Source: Symsagittifera roscoffensis (taxonomy: Eukaryota > Xenacoelomorpha > Acoela > Convolutidae). Taken from it: a stretch of DNA of 64,000 nucleotides. The notes under the pieces were generated by a model. The model saw nothing but the letters and a program-made list of their open reading frames with translations. It was not told where the DNA came from and made no database searches. The translations under genes were made by a program, and so were the position numbers. Where the stretch lies: the NCBI RefSeq assembly GCF_963678635.1, contig NC_087070.1, positions 30,532,390-30,596,389 of the forward strand, given 5' to 3'. Positions 1 to 11,399 of the stretch are shown here, one piece after another (position 1 is the first letter of the stretch; each line of letters begins with the position of its first letter).

Positions 1-130
1 GACTCTAAACTCGAATCGCTTCCAAAAGAGGAACTCATTAGATATGTGAAAAAGCAGGCTCAACAGATATCCAAACTCAAACATCAAAAGCAATCGAATC
101 CCAATGCGCAATTGGAGTCAAATAATCAAG
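1..130 (+). CDS. GCC2: GCC2 exon 1 (5' cut by window edge)
   Basis: Reading frame 1 encodes 43 codons beginning DSKLESLPKEELIRYVKKQ, the conserved N-terminal motif of GCC2. It ends in phase 1 at CAAG|GTGAGT. The true exon start and the initiator Met lie upstream of position 1. The strong motif match is the main reason for the GCC2 call. Confidence 0.9.
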
Positions 131-1176
131 GTGAGTTTGTCTCTAATATTAAGAGTCTTTCAACGTAGTTTAGACTCTTATATAGTCGTGATGATTTTTC
201 TCGTCTTTTTAAAGAAAAATCTAAAATGCAAAAGCATTCATACTTGTAAATGCACATGAATGGCCGTGGGTAAATATGCTTTTTTTATAGATCAACTTAA
301 GTTTATTTGCTTAAGGCTGGCAGAATGCACCTGATCAATTTCTAGTTTCAATTTTTTATTCTAGATTCTAGAAATTAATTGTTAGATTTCCCAGCGGAAT
401 AAAAATTTCTAATAATCCAGTTTTCTCAAATTGGGTTAGTTTTATCAAGAAAAGTTCTAATTATAAATAGAGCTTCAAGGCCATATTAAGTTCGAAAGTT
501 GACCTTTTTCAAAAAAGAAGTCTTTTTGTTCCGACTTCCGATACGAAAGTGACGGAATATTTGTGCTCGGGGTGGGTTTTTTTTCTTCAGACAAATTTTG
601 ACTTTTCAACTAGCCATTTTTGACGGAGTTTTTGATGGCTAATTTGGGACAACTAACGCGTGATATATTTCACGCTCTTAACGCGTAAGCGGAGATTTAA
701 TCCGTCTTTAAAATCGTTCCAAATTGGTTGAAAGAAGCTTATTTGCCATAATTGTTTTGTTACATTGAGCGAAATCTATTCTTAAAAACTTTATATGGCG
801 TGTGGGGGGATGATTTCATAAAAAAATTTCAAATTTCAGAAAATTTTTTTTTTCTTTTATTATATTTATTTTCTTTATGTTACTACTGCTCGATAAACCG
901 TAAAAGGCAGTCGGAACATTCAGGGCTTTGTCCTGATACGAGGAGTCTTTTTTCTTTGCGTTCATTGACCCCTCCCAACTGTCTGCTGGATGTGTTTTTA
1001 ACTTTGATGCCCAACTAATTTTTGATATCTCGAGTTCAAAGCTATCACATAATCTTTTTAAGTTATTGGACTGTTAAGATCGCTGTTTTTTCAGTTCCAT
1101 CAAAAAAATGTTGAAGTCAAATTAAATTATTATTATTTTTCTACACTAGGATTATCCGATGCCCCTCAATTTTGTT
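131..1176. other. Intronic and 3' flank of the SNAP-25-like gene: dispersed repeats only
   Basis: It holds a copy of repeat R1 (about 148-480) and a complete family II element (527-936). I see no coding sequence. No clear polyadenylation signal for the SNAP-25-like gene could be assigned. Confidence 0.6.
527..936 (+). mobile_element. Family II non-autonomous element, complete copy
   Basis: It begins TGTTCCGAC (527-535) and ends GTCGGAACA (910-918), 9-bp perfect terminal inverted repeats, followed by a TCAGG..CCTGA hairpin (to 936). The internal landmarks AACGCGTAAGCGG and GTTCCAAATTG are shared with the other copies. No coding capacity. Confidence 0.65.
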
Positions 1177-1422
1177 TCACTCCTTGAGCAGTTTCTCCGC
1201 AATCTTGTTGGCCTGATTCACTCTCTCCTTATTCATAGCACCCTTCTCCGCAATCCTTCCCAACACGTTGTTCTGCTTGTCCAACTCGTCACTGATGTCA
1301 TTGGCCATCTTGTAGAGATTGCCCACTGCCTCGTTCACTGTTTGAAGGTTCTTTTCCAGCTCCTCCTCTTTCCACGTGCCAGATATTTTGGCCGTCATTG
1401 TGGGCTTCACACCCGGCATCAC
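1177..1422 (-). CDS. SNAP25: SNAP-25-like exon 3 (Qc helix and stop)
   Basis: The acceptor is GTTTCAG|GTG. It encodes 81 codons ending KIAEKLLKE and a TGA stop at 1179-1177. The core NLYKMANDISDELDKQNNVL aligns with the C-terminal SNARE motif of SNAP-25, including the layer glutamine. Confidence 0.93.
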   Translation of the reverse strand: MMPGVKPTMTAKISGTWKEEELEKNLQTVNEAVGNLYKMANDISDELDKQNNVLGRIAEKGAMNKERVNQANKIAEKLLKE

Positions 1423-2397
1423 CTGAAACAAAAATAAATCATAAGTTTGGCACTTCTAGCCTTTCTCCCAACTGTGATTCATACAAAATTAAACTAACGT
1501 TAACTTTGTCGATTTTTTTTTCACATTTGACGTGAATGGTAATTACTCGATTGCCTTCACACTTAGTTTTTATGTACATTGTTCTAAAGTAAAATCAACG
1601 AATCAATTGCAAGATGTCTTTTTGTCGGTGTAAGTGGGACGGTTAAAAGAGCCATAAGTCATAATGAATTGATATCGGGATCCTTCTTAATCCAGAACGG
1701 AATTGGCGAGTATGAGAGGCCAATCTGGCAAAGACTATAAGTCTCAGTTGGGCAGAGAGACAGCAAAGGTTCATCCTAAGGGTCTATGGCCTACAGCATT
1801 GCTACCAACAATTTTAACATGAGCGGATTGTAATAATGTAAATAGAGTTAAGACCCTTTATTCACGAGGGAAAGGAACACTATAGTTGATGTTCGGTTGT
1901 TTACGGGGAGTCACCGTTACGTCCCTTTTTAAGAATATGGTGTTAATCTTATTTTATTTGGGCTCAGAGTTGTCGCCGAACCCGCAGACGAACAATCATC
2001 ATGGTGGGTCTCGAACCGCCTGCCTTTCGACTGAGAGGCGGAAACCTTAAATTCTTCAGCACTGTTTATCTAATCAAAAGAAGAAAATGTTGTACAAATT
2101 TATGGTTCATGTGGTGCTGTAGGCCACTACGGCAAAAACTTGTAACAAAAGAACTCGCAAAAATAGGAAACTCGCGAAACTGAAGGAGAGCGAGAACTAG
2201 CGAAGTTCGATAGTTAGTTTAAAACGAAATGGCAAGTAGTAACTGCTTGCTCCCCTGCGCTTACATTGAACACGAATAGTATAATGGCTGTAAATCAGTG
2301 ATTGCAGTGAATCTAGGTTTTTTGTTTGGTAGTTACAGAGATCAGAAAGATTTATCTGTTGGTGTGAGTTGTCGTATTAAGCTACGGGTCTACTAAC
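1423..2397 (-). other. SNAP-25-like intron 2, with a tRNA-like relic
   Basis: Mostly unstructured AT-rich sequence. Around 2003-2050 the minus strand has a perfect-looking Pol III B-box (GGTTCGAGACCC) and tRNA-like flanks, probably a decayed tRNA-derived element. Nothing else is recognised. Confidence 0.4.
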
Positions 2398-2634
2398 TCT
2401 GAATGCTGTGGTGGCGTCCGGTTGTTTAACCACTGGCTTGGTCGTCTTGTTCAATTTTTCCCAGTCGGCCTCGTAGTCTTTGATCTCAGTGTCGGCACTC
2501 TTGTTCCACGGACACATTATGATTCCACAGCACTTGTTCATCTCCAACAGTCCCTTCTCGGCTGTAGTCATGTCTCGGTTGATCTTCCCCAGACCCTCTT
2601 CCATGTTTTCCATCTGTTCACCCTGGTCATCGAT
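2398..2634 (-). CDS. SNAP25: SNAP-25-like exon 2 (end of Qb helix, cysteine linker)
   Basis: The acceptor is ATTTAG|ATC and the donor TTCAGA|GTTAGT, phase 0. It encodes 79 codons, IDDQGEQMENMEEGLGKINR onward, very close to SNAP-25 around its Qb layer glutamine. It carries the CCGIIMC palmitoylation-type cysteines and CPWNK, matching CPCNK of SNAP-25. Confidence 0.92.
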
Positions 2635-4030
2635 CTAAATCAGTTGTCCAACCTGAATTATGGCTGTCAGATCACTGTGATTATAAATGATCGGTCAGGT
2701 TTGAGCTCAGTTGTGTTTTTCTAAATTTATGGTTACGATCAGAAATTTTTTCTAAATCTTTTTAGCCTGTCCGTTTCGTCATTTAAATTTACTGTTTGTT
2801 GCTAGTAGGGATCAATAAACAGGAAATCGAATTCGGGGAAAATAGGGCTCAAGCGAACTAAATAAGTCAAGTTTTCAAATATTGGCGGATTTGGAAGAGA
2901 CACGCACAACTGAACTGACTCAAGGATTTTGAAACTCTTATGTCTCAAAGTACCACCTTCATTACTCGTCTGCGAAACCAAGTTTTGCCCAGCCATTGCT
3001 GAAATTTCCGAAAGGCGACTTGAGCGCTAATATATGCTAATAGTCAAGTCAAATCAAAATAAGTCAAGTTTCCACAAAATACAAACATTTCTCAAAAGAT
3101 TTTTTGTTCCGATCGTGTCACTGAAAGTGCCACTGAAATCGCTTTTTTCCAGCCCATTTTAAACAACTCTATTTTTTCTATTTCTTGTTTTTTTTTACTT
3201 TTTTAACTTGTCTATCTTACTAATTTTTTAAGTGTCAATGAACATTTGGAAAACACGTATATATGGCTCGTTGATTTTTAAAATTTGATCGCGTCAAGTT
3301 TGATCTTTTGCGAATTGGCATTGATGTCTTTTGAAGTTGATTATAATTTTATTCATAGGAAAACACTTTTCCAAAGGATCCTCTATTTTTTTTCAATTGG
3401 AATAATCGAGTATTGATGCTTCCTCCAGCTTTTGTTCTGGTATGTTTTATTATTAGAATTTATTATTATTATTTAAATGCAAATGTCGGTTTAAATCATT
3501 TTAAATTATATTGATGCAAGCGTTTGTTTTTATTGCTAGCATAGAAGACGCCAAATACATCCCTTGATGCTTCACATTGCGTCTTTTTTCTTTTTCTTTT
3601 TGATTATTTTATCAATTTTTCGAACAATTTTTTTTAATTGGCCTTTAAGTGCAGTGGAAATAACCAGGGCTTTGCCCTGATGTACGAACAAGCTTGTTTT
3701 TTTTTAAAATTGATTTTTTAAATTGAATTCGTGCCAGAATTGCATGGCCAAAGCAACGTGTTTTTTCTCATTTGTGTTTTTAATAGATCCTGGCACTTCT
3801 CCAATAAATTGTTCAAAATTGTGTCCTTGTTCTTTCAATTTTAAAACAAAAAGAATCTTTCAAAGAGTTTTCGTTTAAGGATTAGGTGTTCAAAGAGAAA
3901 AAATACCCGATCTTTTTTGGGTTTTTGAAATGGCCATCACTGCTCGCGAAAAATTGAAAGCGAAAACTCTTCTCGCGGAAACCGTAGATCATCGATCTTA
4001 TTTTGATTTCGTGAGGTACTAGGGCCTTAC
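2635..4030 (-). other. SNAP-25-like intron 1
   Basis: AT-rich with long T-runs. A fragment resembling the hairpin tail of family II elements (CAGGGCTTTGCCCTGAT) lies near 3665-3682. No coding sequence recognised. Confidence 0.5.
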
Positions 4031-4246
4031 CCTGACAAGTGCTCTGACAGCGAAGTCTTTGCACTCGTTCGTCTTCTTGATCATATCCATACTAGTCATC
4101 AGATCCTTGTCTATCATATCCTCGATTTGTCTCTGAACTGCTGCCACCTCAGGGTCCTCCGAGAACTCTATCTCAGGTAGACCAATGTCCCCCTCAACTG
4201 TCGTCTTCTCCTTAACCCCTCCCCCTCCGCCGTCCCCCTTCTCCAT
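4031..4246 (-). CDS. SNAP25: SNAP-25-like exon 1 (start codon, first part of Qb helix)
   Basis: The ATG is at 4246-4244 and begins MEKGDGGGGGVKEK. It encodes 72 codons up to CKDFAVRALVR, which matches the SNAP-25 region reading SKDAGIRTLV. The donor is GTCAGG|GTAAGG. The frame is open a little further upstream, but no other ATG is available there, so this Met is the chosen start. The five-glycine run is not typical of the family. Confidence 0.88.
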
Positions 4247-7200
4247 CGATGCAACTGTGGTTTTAAGCAAGAGTGATATGTCAAGTTCTTCTGTTTTTGA
4301 ATTCTGCTTATTTTAACAAAAATGGCGAACAAGGTTATATTTGATAACAATGAAACAGGCAAAACCCTGGAATAATGTTGAAATAGTTTATTAACATGAA
4401 CAACTTGTTCTTAAATTGGATTTCTGTAATTTTTTAGTTCTCATTTTCTTATATTTGTAGGGCTGTCAAAACCACATTATGCTGGGCTCGTAGTTTTCAT
4501 GTAACGATGAAGTAAAAGTTGAGTTATAATCAGAGAAATGTAATGAAAAGAGAAAAAACAATTGTAGAGCAGCTTTAGTTTAAACAAAGTAAGAAAAATC
4601 ATGCTTTTTATATGCCATGCTTTAGTATGTGCATAATCAAAGTAATGATTTTGTGCTGTGCGTGTATCAAGTTTTACGATACCGATGATTTAGAGTTTTT
4701 GTATTGGTAGAAAAAGTCTCTCATTATAGCCATTGGTAATTATATCGTCAGATGTTGATCTAGTGTTTTGTATTAGGTCAACCAAGCAATTGACCGTCTA
4801 ATCTGACCTTTGAAAGACTCTATATTTCACCGAAAAATATGCTCTGAAAATCATTTACTGAAAAAAGAGCCTAAATTGCTGTTCATGGGTTACTTTTCGA
4901 AAATTTAACCTTTTTAAAAAGACTTGACCAAAAATTTGTGTTTAATCGGCGCGTGCCCATCAACAGGATTGCGCATATTGGCGCCACAAATTACCAAAAA
5001 GAGAAGGTATGTAACCTTGCCACGGAGAAATAATTTTAGCCCAGGTACAGTGCTGATTTAAATTATCCGGACAAAAAGCATTTAACTTGAAACTTAAAAC
5101 AGGTTTTTCTCAAATTGGGTTGAGTTTAGGGGGAAAACGATCAAGACAAAACTTGCTTAGAAATTCAGCTGAATTAATATGGTGCATTTTGTTTTGCGAA
5201 ATACGAGTCCAAAATTTTCCCTCAAAATGGATCATTTTTGACTTTTTTAGGCAATTAAAAATTACGCCGAAATCACCATGTGCATCTCTGAAATAATTAT
5301 ATCAAATAAAACTCTTATAACGTTCAAAAAACATTACAAAGCGTCTTTCCTCCAAAACATTGTATAAAATAATTTATTTTTGTTTGATAGACAAAAGGTT
5401 GTTTTTACAATATTAAACACAAGTTTTTATTTAAAAAATATCTTTAAACGCTTTGCGCTATTTAAAATATTGGTTGCGTTAAAATATTGGTCGCGAATTT
5501 TTCAAAATAATTTGCACCGTATTAATTCTGGTAAAATTCTAAGCCCTTTTTGTTTTCTTCTTTTTTGTCTAATTTCAACCCATTTTGAGAATAACGCGTT
5601 CAAAATTTACAATTTTGTTCGTTTTGTCCGCTTAATTTAAATCGGTGCAGAGGCAAACGATTAAAGTGAAATTTTTCGAAGTTTCATCGCTTGATAAGCG
5701 TCCGCAGAAAAGCCTCATTTTTGCGAACAGAGTTGCTCGCTCAATTATTTCAAGATTTTTTGCTTGGTGATGGTTGTCTAGAAAAACAATGACAAACTTC
5801 ACGTCTGAAGAATCGATTTGTGCCATGAAATAAAATCAAACTTTTAAAGTATCATTGCTCAATGAGGGTTGCTCAGATTTTTTTGGCGAGCGGAATCGTG
5901 CTATGGAATCACCTGAAATGTTTCAAAATTTGATCGCTTGGTGAGTTTGTGAAAGCTTTATGCAAAATGATTCTTGTTCAGACATTTTTTGGGAGCTCGC
6001 TAGCCTTGAAGCTCAGTTTTATATCCGCCTATAAGTAATGGAAGTCATTTTTGTTCGTTGCGGCTATATTTCAAAAATCAACCTGCCAAAATGAGACAAA
6101 ACTAAAATGAGGATTCCATCTTACGAATCTTTCAGTTTTGAAAATTTTACTTCATTTTCAACGTTTTTCAAAATCTCAGGGGTAGAAAATTTTCAAAAAC
6201 TTCAGACTTATTGACTTGCAAATAATTGGAGCAGACAAAACTAATTAAAACGACCAATCTTTAATTAGTAGGAAAATGTTCGGACAGGCAAGAGTAATCA
6301 GAAAGCGCAAAATCTAAATTGCATGTAAAACCCTATCAATATTGAGAGATTGCTCTTTAGTTAAATTTGGTTGTCCAATTTTTGTAATTACCTAGGCCAA
6401 TTTCGAAAAATTTTGAATGCAAAATGAAAATTAAAGCAACTTTGACACGCGTGAAAAGCTATCGTTTGCATGCAAAATTAAAAGCCTATTTAAGTCACAG
6501 CTGTCTGCTCCAATTTTAAATAACGAGTAAAAAATCGGAACAGACAAAATTATTTAAGATAGCCATCTTCTCGTTTTGTCAGAATTCTGCATGCAATTTA
6601 GTTTTTTTTAGAAAGAAGACAAACATTCGGTCTGATATAATTTGGCTGATCCAAGGCCAATCACACTTTTCTTGTTTTTGCTACTAATTACATTTAAATA
6701 AAGTTTTTCACATAATGACCGAAATTTTGTTCATCTCCAAGTCTGCTTTTTTTGTCAATTAACAGACATATTTTGAGCATGCTAGTGTTTTAAATATCCG
6801 CTCAACCGAAATATGCTTTTCAAGTTGGTTGTTTTGTACCAACTCAAAATTTCTCCTTTTCTTTCTTTCGGCCTATATTATTTTGACTGAGTAGTCTCTC
6901 TTTGCATCGTCCAGTGATTTTCGGCTCAGATTTTTTCGGCTTAGATACCGCTTGGAAACTGTTCTTCCAATGCATATTTCACATTGTTATCTTGGCCCGT
7001 TTTTTTTAACTAGCTTTATTCGCTTTGAGAGATCTGTTTTTGAGAGATCAAATGTTAGCTCTATTCTTTTAGGTCATTGAATCTGAGCGCAATAATTTAC
7101 CTCATAATGCTGAATTTGACGGCTGAAATCAATTTTTATATTTTGTTTAATTAACGCGCAGTGTATGGCGTTTTTACGCGAGCGTATCTTAGTGTGATAG

Positions 7201-10060
7201 TGCGATGCAAATTTTTTTTCAATCTAAGTCGCAAATTAAAATGTTGTGGTGAATCTTCTGGATCGGTAGAATGCTCTAGCAGCACTTTGACATATCCTTC
7301 GATATTTGATTAGTAACAAGTTGACACAGTTGATGCTTTTTTAGTTCATCAAATGGACCGGAAAAAGCTATTTGTTTTATGCAATAGAAGTAATTAAAAC
7401 TCCATTTCAGAAATTCTCCATTTCAATATAATTCGTGAGAATTTTGAAATGCTTATTTTATACGCAATTTGGTTTAATACATTCTAATTTATTACAAGTA
7501 AAGGTAGTGTGGTTGCCTTTAATTTATTATATTCTAAATTATTACATGCAAATTCTGAGTTTTTGCTTTTTAAAGCTCCTGAATCTTTGCCGCTTTCTCG
7601 CTCGTGTTAGCGTATCTGCAGCTTCGCCTCTGTGTTTATAGTTATTATTAGGGTTATGATCTATAGCTAAATTGTTGGCAATAACCTGTTGGCTTAACCT
7701 AAAACTCCTCGTTTATTACTAATTTCTATACGTATAAACGATAGTAAAAGTAAGTGTCGAAAAAGTAAGTAACCTAAAATGCCAGAGAGTTTGACAGCTC
7801 AAATTTCTCAAGGTCACACCAGTATTGCGAATAGTTTGGTATGAACTTTTTAGAGAGGTGCAAAAAGTTTGTACTGACTCAATTAAATAAAATGAGCAAT
7901 CGTTCCATTTTGACAGATTTTTGCTGGCAATTTCGTTTTTTCTGACTACCTTGAGTCCCAACTTTGGTCTAATAAACAGTTTCAATTGCTCTTTTTTATT
8001 AGATTTGTCTGTCCGAACTCTTTGCTACTAATTAAACAGTGCTGATTCAAAGTATCCAGACGAAACGAATAAAACTTAGAAAAAAGCTTCATTCGTTTTG
8101 CCGTTTTATTTATATCAGCACTGAAGATCGCGTATGCGGAAAATTCAGATTATATTGAATTGAGGCAAAAAATTTTGTTTCAATAATGCACGTCAGTCCC
8201 AAAAGATATCACCTTCCATAGATGGTGGCAAAAAGTTGGAAGAGCAGAGTTAATTATAAAGAGCAAATGACCAATTTTGGACCATTTTCGCTTGCAAAAG
8301 CCATTTTTCAGTCTCAAGGTCTCTTAAAAATTCAAATTTGCATGCAAAAATTGCTTAAAGTTGACATATTGCTCTTGTTTATTATTTCAATCATAGAGAG
8401 TTGCAAAAAGTTCGGAAGGACAAAAATAATTAAAAAGAGAGCAATCTGCCAATTTTGAGCAATTTTTGCATGCATATTTGAATTTTCAGGTGACATTGAG
8501 ACATACTTTCTGTCTGAAAAATTAGCTTTTGCATGTAAAAATTGTCTGAAAAAGGTCATTTGCTCTTTTTAATTCTGTTTGTCTGTCCGAACTTTTTGCT
8601 ACTTATTCTATAATTAATGCCAAATTTGCCATATCTGTTCGGTCAACGAATGCTATTGAAATTAATGAACCTAAAACTGCTCTTTTTGACGTCGGATTTC
8701 TGCGTTTCACTGATTTCTACGCGTAAAATCCTTTTAAAAATGTTTAACATAAGAAGATATAGTATTTAACGGCTTAAGTTGCTCAAGGTCACCGATTGTG
8801 CCAAGAGTTTGGCATGGACTATAAAGAAATTAAAAAGAGCAATCTTGACCTTGATTCATACTTTCTTTCTGAAAAATTAGCTGTTGCAAGCAAAAGTTTT
8901 CTGATATAGGTCATTTGCTCATTTTATAGTGAGTGCCAAATTGTTGGCAATATTCTTTTCGGTCAACGAGTCCGAACCAAAATTGCATTATCTTAAGAAG
9001 GCTCATTTTAACGCCTGAAGTTATTTTTTTTCATCTGAGCATATAAAAAGTCATATCAAAAAATCCAATTAACCTAAAACAACCATTTTTTACCAATTAA
9101 ATTGCTCAAGGTCACCGATATTGCCAACAATTTGGAATTAACTACAAATAATTCTGTTTGTTCCAATTTTTTTTGCAACTATATATATTTCAGATTTTTT
9201 TTGCATGCAAAAGCTAGTTTTTGAGACCAAAATTATGTCTGGAGGTCTCTTGAAAATTCATGAATGCACGCAAATTTTGTTCAAAATTAAGAAATAACTG
9301 TTTTTAATTAATTTTGTGTGTTCCAACTTTTTAATATTCTCGTAAAACTATATTCATACTGTGGCTTGAAAAATATATCTTTTCGGTCAACGAATCTGAG
9401 CAAAATTAATTAACCTACAGCTGCTCATTTCTACACGTATAAACCATACGAATTTTATCGTTAGGATTATCAAACGACTTTTACCGTTAGGATTATTCCT
9501 GGAATATGAAGTTTCTAGTTTTTTTTTTTCATGATCTGAGTTGCTGTTAATAATCGTTAAACGATTTGTTAGTTTTACTGTTTGTTTGTTTTACCAGGAA
9601 GAGTAATTCTCTTCAAATTTAACTTGACTAATTTGAATTAAAGCGAAAATACGTTGTTTTACCCTATAATCTCGGGTTGACTTTTATATTGTTTTATTGT
9701 TTCGTTTATATTAAAGTTTTCATCCATTTTAGTTTAGTTTTTGGTCTATTTCTAAAAGCCTACCTGTTTTTATTCAACTTCAAGTAGACTTACTGTGACT
9801 TTTGTATTCGCTAAGAGAACTTTGAGATAAGTGACATATTCGTTTGGAGCTCATGTAATATATAAACCGATAAATAATTTTGTGAGTTATGAGTTTCATT
9901 CAAGTTTATTCTTTAAATATTTGAAATCATTGTAAGTGTTGAGAGAAACCCGTTTTTCACCGTGGTGAATGCAATGATCACCTTGATTTATTTTTTTTGT
10001 GTCGAGTAGCTTCTCATGCCGTTATGTTTATGTTATCCGTTCCATAGATTTTACCTTCAG
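4247..10060. other. GCC2 intron 1, left part: layered old repeats
   Basis: No coding exon is supported. From about 6.2 to 9.4 kb, phrases such as TTTTTAATT...GTCTGTCCGAACTTTTTGC, TTGCATGCAAAAATTG and GGTCAACGA recur in both orientations, indicating several nested copies of an old dispersed repeat. A fragment ending CAGCTTCGCCTCTGTGTT (about 7618-7636) is the same tail as the SINE-like copies at 43.0 and 44.0 kb. The region upstream of 4246 must contain the SNAP-25-like promoter, but no specific element is identifiable. Confidence 0.5.
8331..8482. repeat. Inverted repeat, 25-bp arms
   Basis: Arms 8331-8355 and 8458-8482 are reverse complements at 24 of 25 positions, both containing GCATGCAAAAATTGCT or its complement. 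Further complementarity (ATTGCTCTT / AAGAGAGCAAT) lies inside. It was probably formed by two copies of a local repeat in opposite orientation. Confidence 0.7.
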
Positions 10061-10145
10061 ATAATAGAGAAACCGCTTGTGGAAGAAGAAAAAGAAGATA
10101 TTGAAGATGATCTTATTTCTTCATTTGTGATAATGAACATCACGC
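10061..10145 (+). other. Candidate cryptic or poison cassette exon inside GCC2 intron 1
   Basis: An 85-nt stretch sits between a good acceptor (TACCTTCAG|ATA) and a strong donor (CACGC|GTAAGT). One frame encodes the acidic peptide IIEKPLVEEEKEDIEDDLIS, which looks coding. In the frame required by GCC2 exon 1 (phase 1) it hits a TGA within about 15 codons, and 85 is not a multiple of three. Inclusion would therefore truncate GCC2. It could also be a stray exon of another gene or a chance occurrence. Confidence 0.35.
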
Positions 10146-11399
10146 GTAAGTATCAAAATCGATATTTTACGAGTGTTCTAAAAGAATTTAGTTATGTATT
10201 TTCACCTCACGTGACTTGCTGTTGAGTGTCACGCCTTTAAGATTGAATGGAAATAAAATTGGAGGGAGCTGTATTCATGCGCGAAAAGTCTCATCCAATC
10301 TACGGCCTTTGAACGGTCCAAAGCTCATTCATTGAATGTATCGCCTATTTCATGCGAATTTTTGAAACAGGACCCTTATTTGGAAAGTGCCAATGAACGA
10401 AATGAAGATACTTGTTTAGGCCTTGAGGTTTAAGGTTATTTTTTTTTCCAGGAAAGTCTCAGAAGTTGAATTGCCGCGATTCGACTTTTGATTTCTTTTT
10501 CTGCTCAAAACAAATTCATTTGTTAAAAGGAAGGTAAGTTACGCTTGTCAATAACGAAAGTGCAAAACGCTCAAAAAAACGTCCATGACTATTAGTTTCG
10601 AAAATGGAGTTTAATTTAAATATTTCCCAGCTCAGTGAAAGAGATTATCTTGTGATCCATTTTTCTCAAATTGGGTTAGTTTATTAGTATGAACTCCTTT
10701 TTTTCCCAGCAAATTTCAAATACTCATTTTGAAAGTGTTCTTTTTTGTAGTAAGTGCATGAGAGCAATAACCAGCTATGAAGTACAGCTAATGCCAAGTA
10801 TATTAACACAAACTATTATATTACAAATAGCACTTTAGCTTCAAGTTATCATGGTTCTGTAGCGTAAAAGTAGGCAAGGAGACCCACAACAAAATAAGAG
10901 AGTTCAAACCTGGGCAAGGTCGGATGTTTTTAATTAACTGTTTAGTATGCTAGTTAAAATGCTTCGACATTATAAATTGAGGCATGTTAGTTGGCAATTT
11001 TTTTTTTCAAATTTACCGGTACTGCTAATGTGTCATACTTAGCTTGCGTCACTTAGCAATTATATGGACTCAAAGTTGGCGTGCGTCACTTAAGAAATTA
11101 TGCAGACTCACAATTTTACTCGTTCAGTTTTTTCAGGTAGGAGTATCGGTCAAATTTTGTTTGTGTATGCGAAGTGCAACTGCGCCTGTGTCTAAAAATT
11201 TTTAACTAAAACTATTTATGAAATTTAAAGAGCTGTAAGACCATATAATTTTTGAATTAAATCAGGCGTTTTTTATAGTTCATTGGCAGTTTAAATGCGC
11301 TTGTATTGAATCAAATTATCCAGCGTAGTATCCTATCCTATATTTTAATTGAATGACAGAAAACTTAATGCCACGTTTTAGCTGCCATAAGACGCAATG

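Larger units (their letters stand above)
1177..4246 (-). other. SNAP25: Gene span: SNAP-25-like SNARE, 3 exons, complete, nested in GCC2 intron 1
   Basis: The joined CDS (4246..4031, 2634..2398, 1422..1177) encodes 232 aa. SNAP-25 supplies two of the four helices of the SNARE bundle that drives vesicle fusion at the plasma membrane. The N-terminal Qb helix covers roughly residues 35-105 and the C-terminal Qc helix roughly 168-230. The central-layer glutamines are in IDDQGEQME (Q76) and DKQNNVL (Q201), aligning with the two layer glutamines of SNAP-25. A cysteine cluster CCGIIMC (C107, C108, C113) sits in the linker where SNAP-25 is palmitoylated, so it is closer to SNAP-25/23 than to SNAP-29/47. 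The length fits the family's usual ~205 aa plus a Gly-rich N-terminal extension. Every intron is phase 0. It lies entirely inside an intron of GCC2 on the opposite strand. Confidence 0.92.
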
